From the IMG/VR virus record IMGVR_UViG_3300032562_000004, positions 1 through 64,000 of that record: 64,000 bases of DNA. The stretch is one strand, 5' to 3'. Position numbers and translations under genes: made by a program. The stretch is from a virus. The notes beneath the pieces were generated by a model, which saw nothing but the letters and a program-made list of their open reading frames with translations, was not told the origin of the DNA and did no database searches. Shown here one piece after another: positions 63,291 through 64,000 of the stretch; position 1 is the stretch's first letter, and each line of letters begins with the position of its first letter.

Positions 63291-64000
63291 GTCCAAACCC
63301 TAAAGTTTTCAAATTTACATGGATTATTTTTACTTAATTCACGGTAAAATAATGAATTGGTATCTTGTGATGGTGTCCAATTAGACATTACCGACACCAA
63401 AGGTTCCCAATACATATCACCAATTGCCAAAATTTCTTCAAATGGTAACATTTCAGGTTCAATATATCCTTCTCTTGGGTGATTAATCATCCAAACAATA
63501 GCACCTAACATGGAGCCTGCAACTTGTATTGATGTAGCATTTTCACCTTCAACAAGTTTACGAGCACCATGAATATCTAATTGTGATCCGTGCCAAAAGC
63601 AGAATCCATCACCAATCAATAGCACACCTAACTCATCCATACCCGAAACAATTTCATCTTTTAAAATACGATGGTCTCTTTGTAAGTCTAATTCGTTACC
63701 ACGCATCTCATGTAAAGAAGCAAGAGCTGCATCACATGGTTGATAAACATAATAAACGGATGGTCTAAATGATTTGTCTTTTGTTTCAAAATATTGGCTT
63801 AGTGTAACAGACTCAGAGTGCTGAATACAATAACCATTATATTGTCCACCATCAGGTACCCATGAACGCATTAGTGTTGTACAACCAGGTTGCATTAAGT
63901 ATGCTACATTACCCTGTGAACGACCACCTTCTGGATGTTTATCTTCGTGTGTACCCCAACCCATCTCTGTAGGTGCACGACCTTCTGCCCAAAAACCTTC
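63287..64000 (-). CDS. hss: Homospermidine synthase, C-terminal 237 aa (5' end outside window)
   Basis: The frame is open to the window edge. 'EMGWGTHEDKHPEGGRSQGN', 'GYCIQHSESVTLSQYFETKD', 'YYVYQPCDAALASLHEMRG', 'DEIVSGMDELGVLLIGDG' and 'SMLGAIVWMINHPREGYIEP' follow the bacterial homospermidine synthase family in order and spacing. The enzyme, an NAD-dependent saccharopine-dehydrogenase relative, makes homospermidine from putrescine. Phages use polyamines to neutralise packaged DNA; chloroviruses carry a homologue. The NAD-binding half (about 240 residues) must lie upstream. Confidence 0.85.
   Translation of the reverse strand, partial: EGFWAEGRAPTEMGWGTHEDKHPEGGRSQGNVAYLMQPGCTTLMRSWVPDGGQYNGYCIQHSESVTLSQYFETKDKSFRPSVYYVYQPCDAALASLHEMRGNELDLQRDHRILKDEIVSGMDELGVLLIGDGFCFWHGSQLDIHGARKLVEGENATSIQVAGSMLGAIVWMINHPREGYIEPEMLPFEEILAIGDMYWEPLVSVMSNWTPSQDTNSLFYRELSKNNPCKFENFRVWT

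Noticed and set aside
1-64000. CRISPR arrays, insertion sequences and integration sites
   Set aside because: No regularly spaced repeats of 24-40 bp, no transposase or integrase gene, and no attachment-site-like duplication of tRNA 3' ends was seen.

Overview
The window is an AT-rich segment of a large tailed phage with a T4-type (myovirus) core gene set. The supporting genes are a family B DNA polymerase, a UvsX-type recombinase, a gp41/DnaB-type helicase, a gp61-like primase, a T4 RNase H-type 5'-3' nuclease, class I ribonucleotide reductase, a GroES/gp31-like co-chaperonin, a phage CobT-like VWA protein, overlapping spanins, and TATAAATA-type late promoters. Many small proteins resemble those of aquatic T4-like phages. 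Outer-membrane lipoproteins, spanins and LPS-type sugar genes point to a Gram-negative host, probably an aquatic proteobacterium. I cannot name the host from sequence alone.

Layout. 0-12.7 kb: about 50 tightly packed, mostly unrecognised minus-strand genes of 28-150 codons. They sit in operons with stop/start overlaps, driven by sigma70-like promoters (TTGACA or TTGTGG, 16-17 bp, TATAATGG). A 16-bp inverted repeat, GTTGT-N6-RCAAC, lies upstream of these promoters. 12.7-26 kb: a small plus-strand DUF3563-like gene, the co-chaperonin, a sugar-nucleotide epimerase, a CobT-like protein, a 5'-3' nuclease, nrdB-iscA-iscU-nrdA and the primase. 26-30 kb: lysis region (3-TM holin candidate, GH19-type endolysin, lipoproteins, nested Rz/Rz1). 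30-37.8 kb: late genes for virion or prohead proteins, including a nucleotidyltransferase-kinase fusion and a histidine-rich ligase-like protein that carry T4-like capsid-targeting N-termini. 37.9-44.5 kb: a run of glycosyltransferases, methyltransferases and an epimerase. 44.5-54.1 kb: a DUF4338-like protein, helicase, UvsX and DNA polymerase, with a GIY-YIG homing endonuclease and a homing endonuclease relic on the plus strand.

54.2-60.6 kb: the standout region. Eight plus-strand, translationally coupled genes encode two paralogous small membrane proteins, CsgF, CsgG, a curlin-like repeat protein, a FecR-domain protein, a second curlin-like protein, and a CHASE2 sensor fused to a class III adenylate cyclase with its catalytic residues intact. 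Together they look like a phage-borne amyloid-export and cyclic-AMP signalling island.

60.6-64 kb: a glycosyltransferase, tRNA-Met, an HNH endonuclease, a structured RNA candidate, tRNA-Gly, a tRNA-like element, tRNA-Tyr, tRNA-Asn, tRNA-Trp, and the C-terminal part of a homospermidine synthase that runs off the window edge.

Start codons were re-chosen by ribosome binding site where a longer frame was open. All motif, spacing and repeat counts were made by eye; no database search was run.
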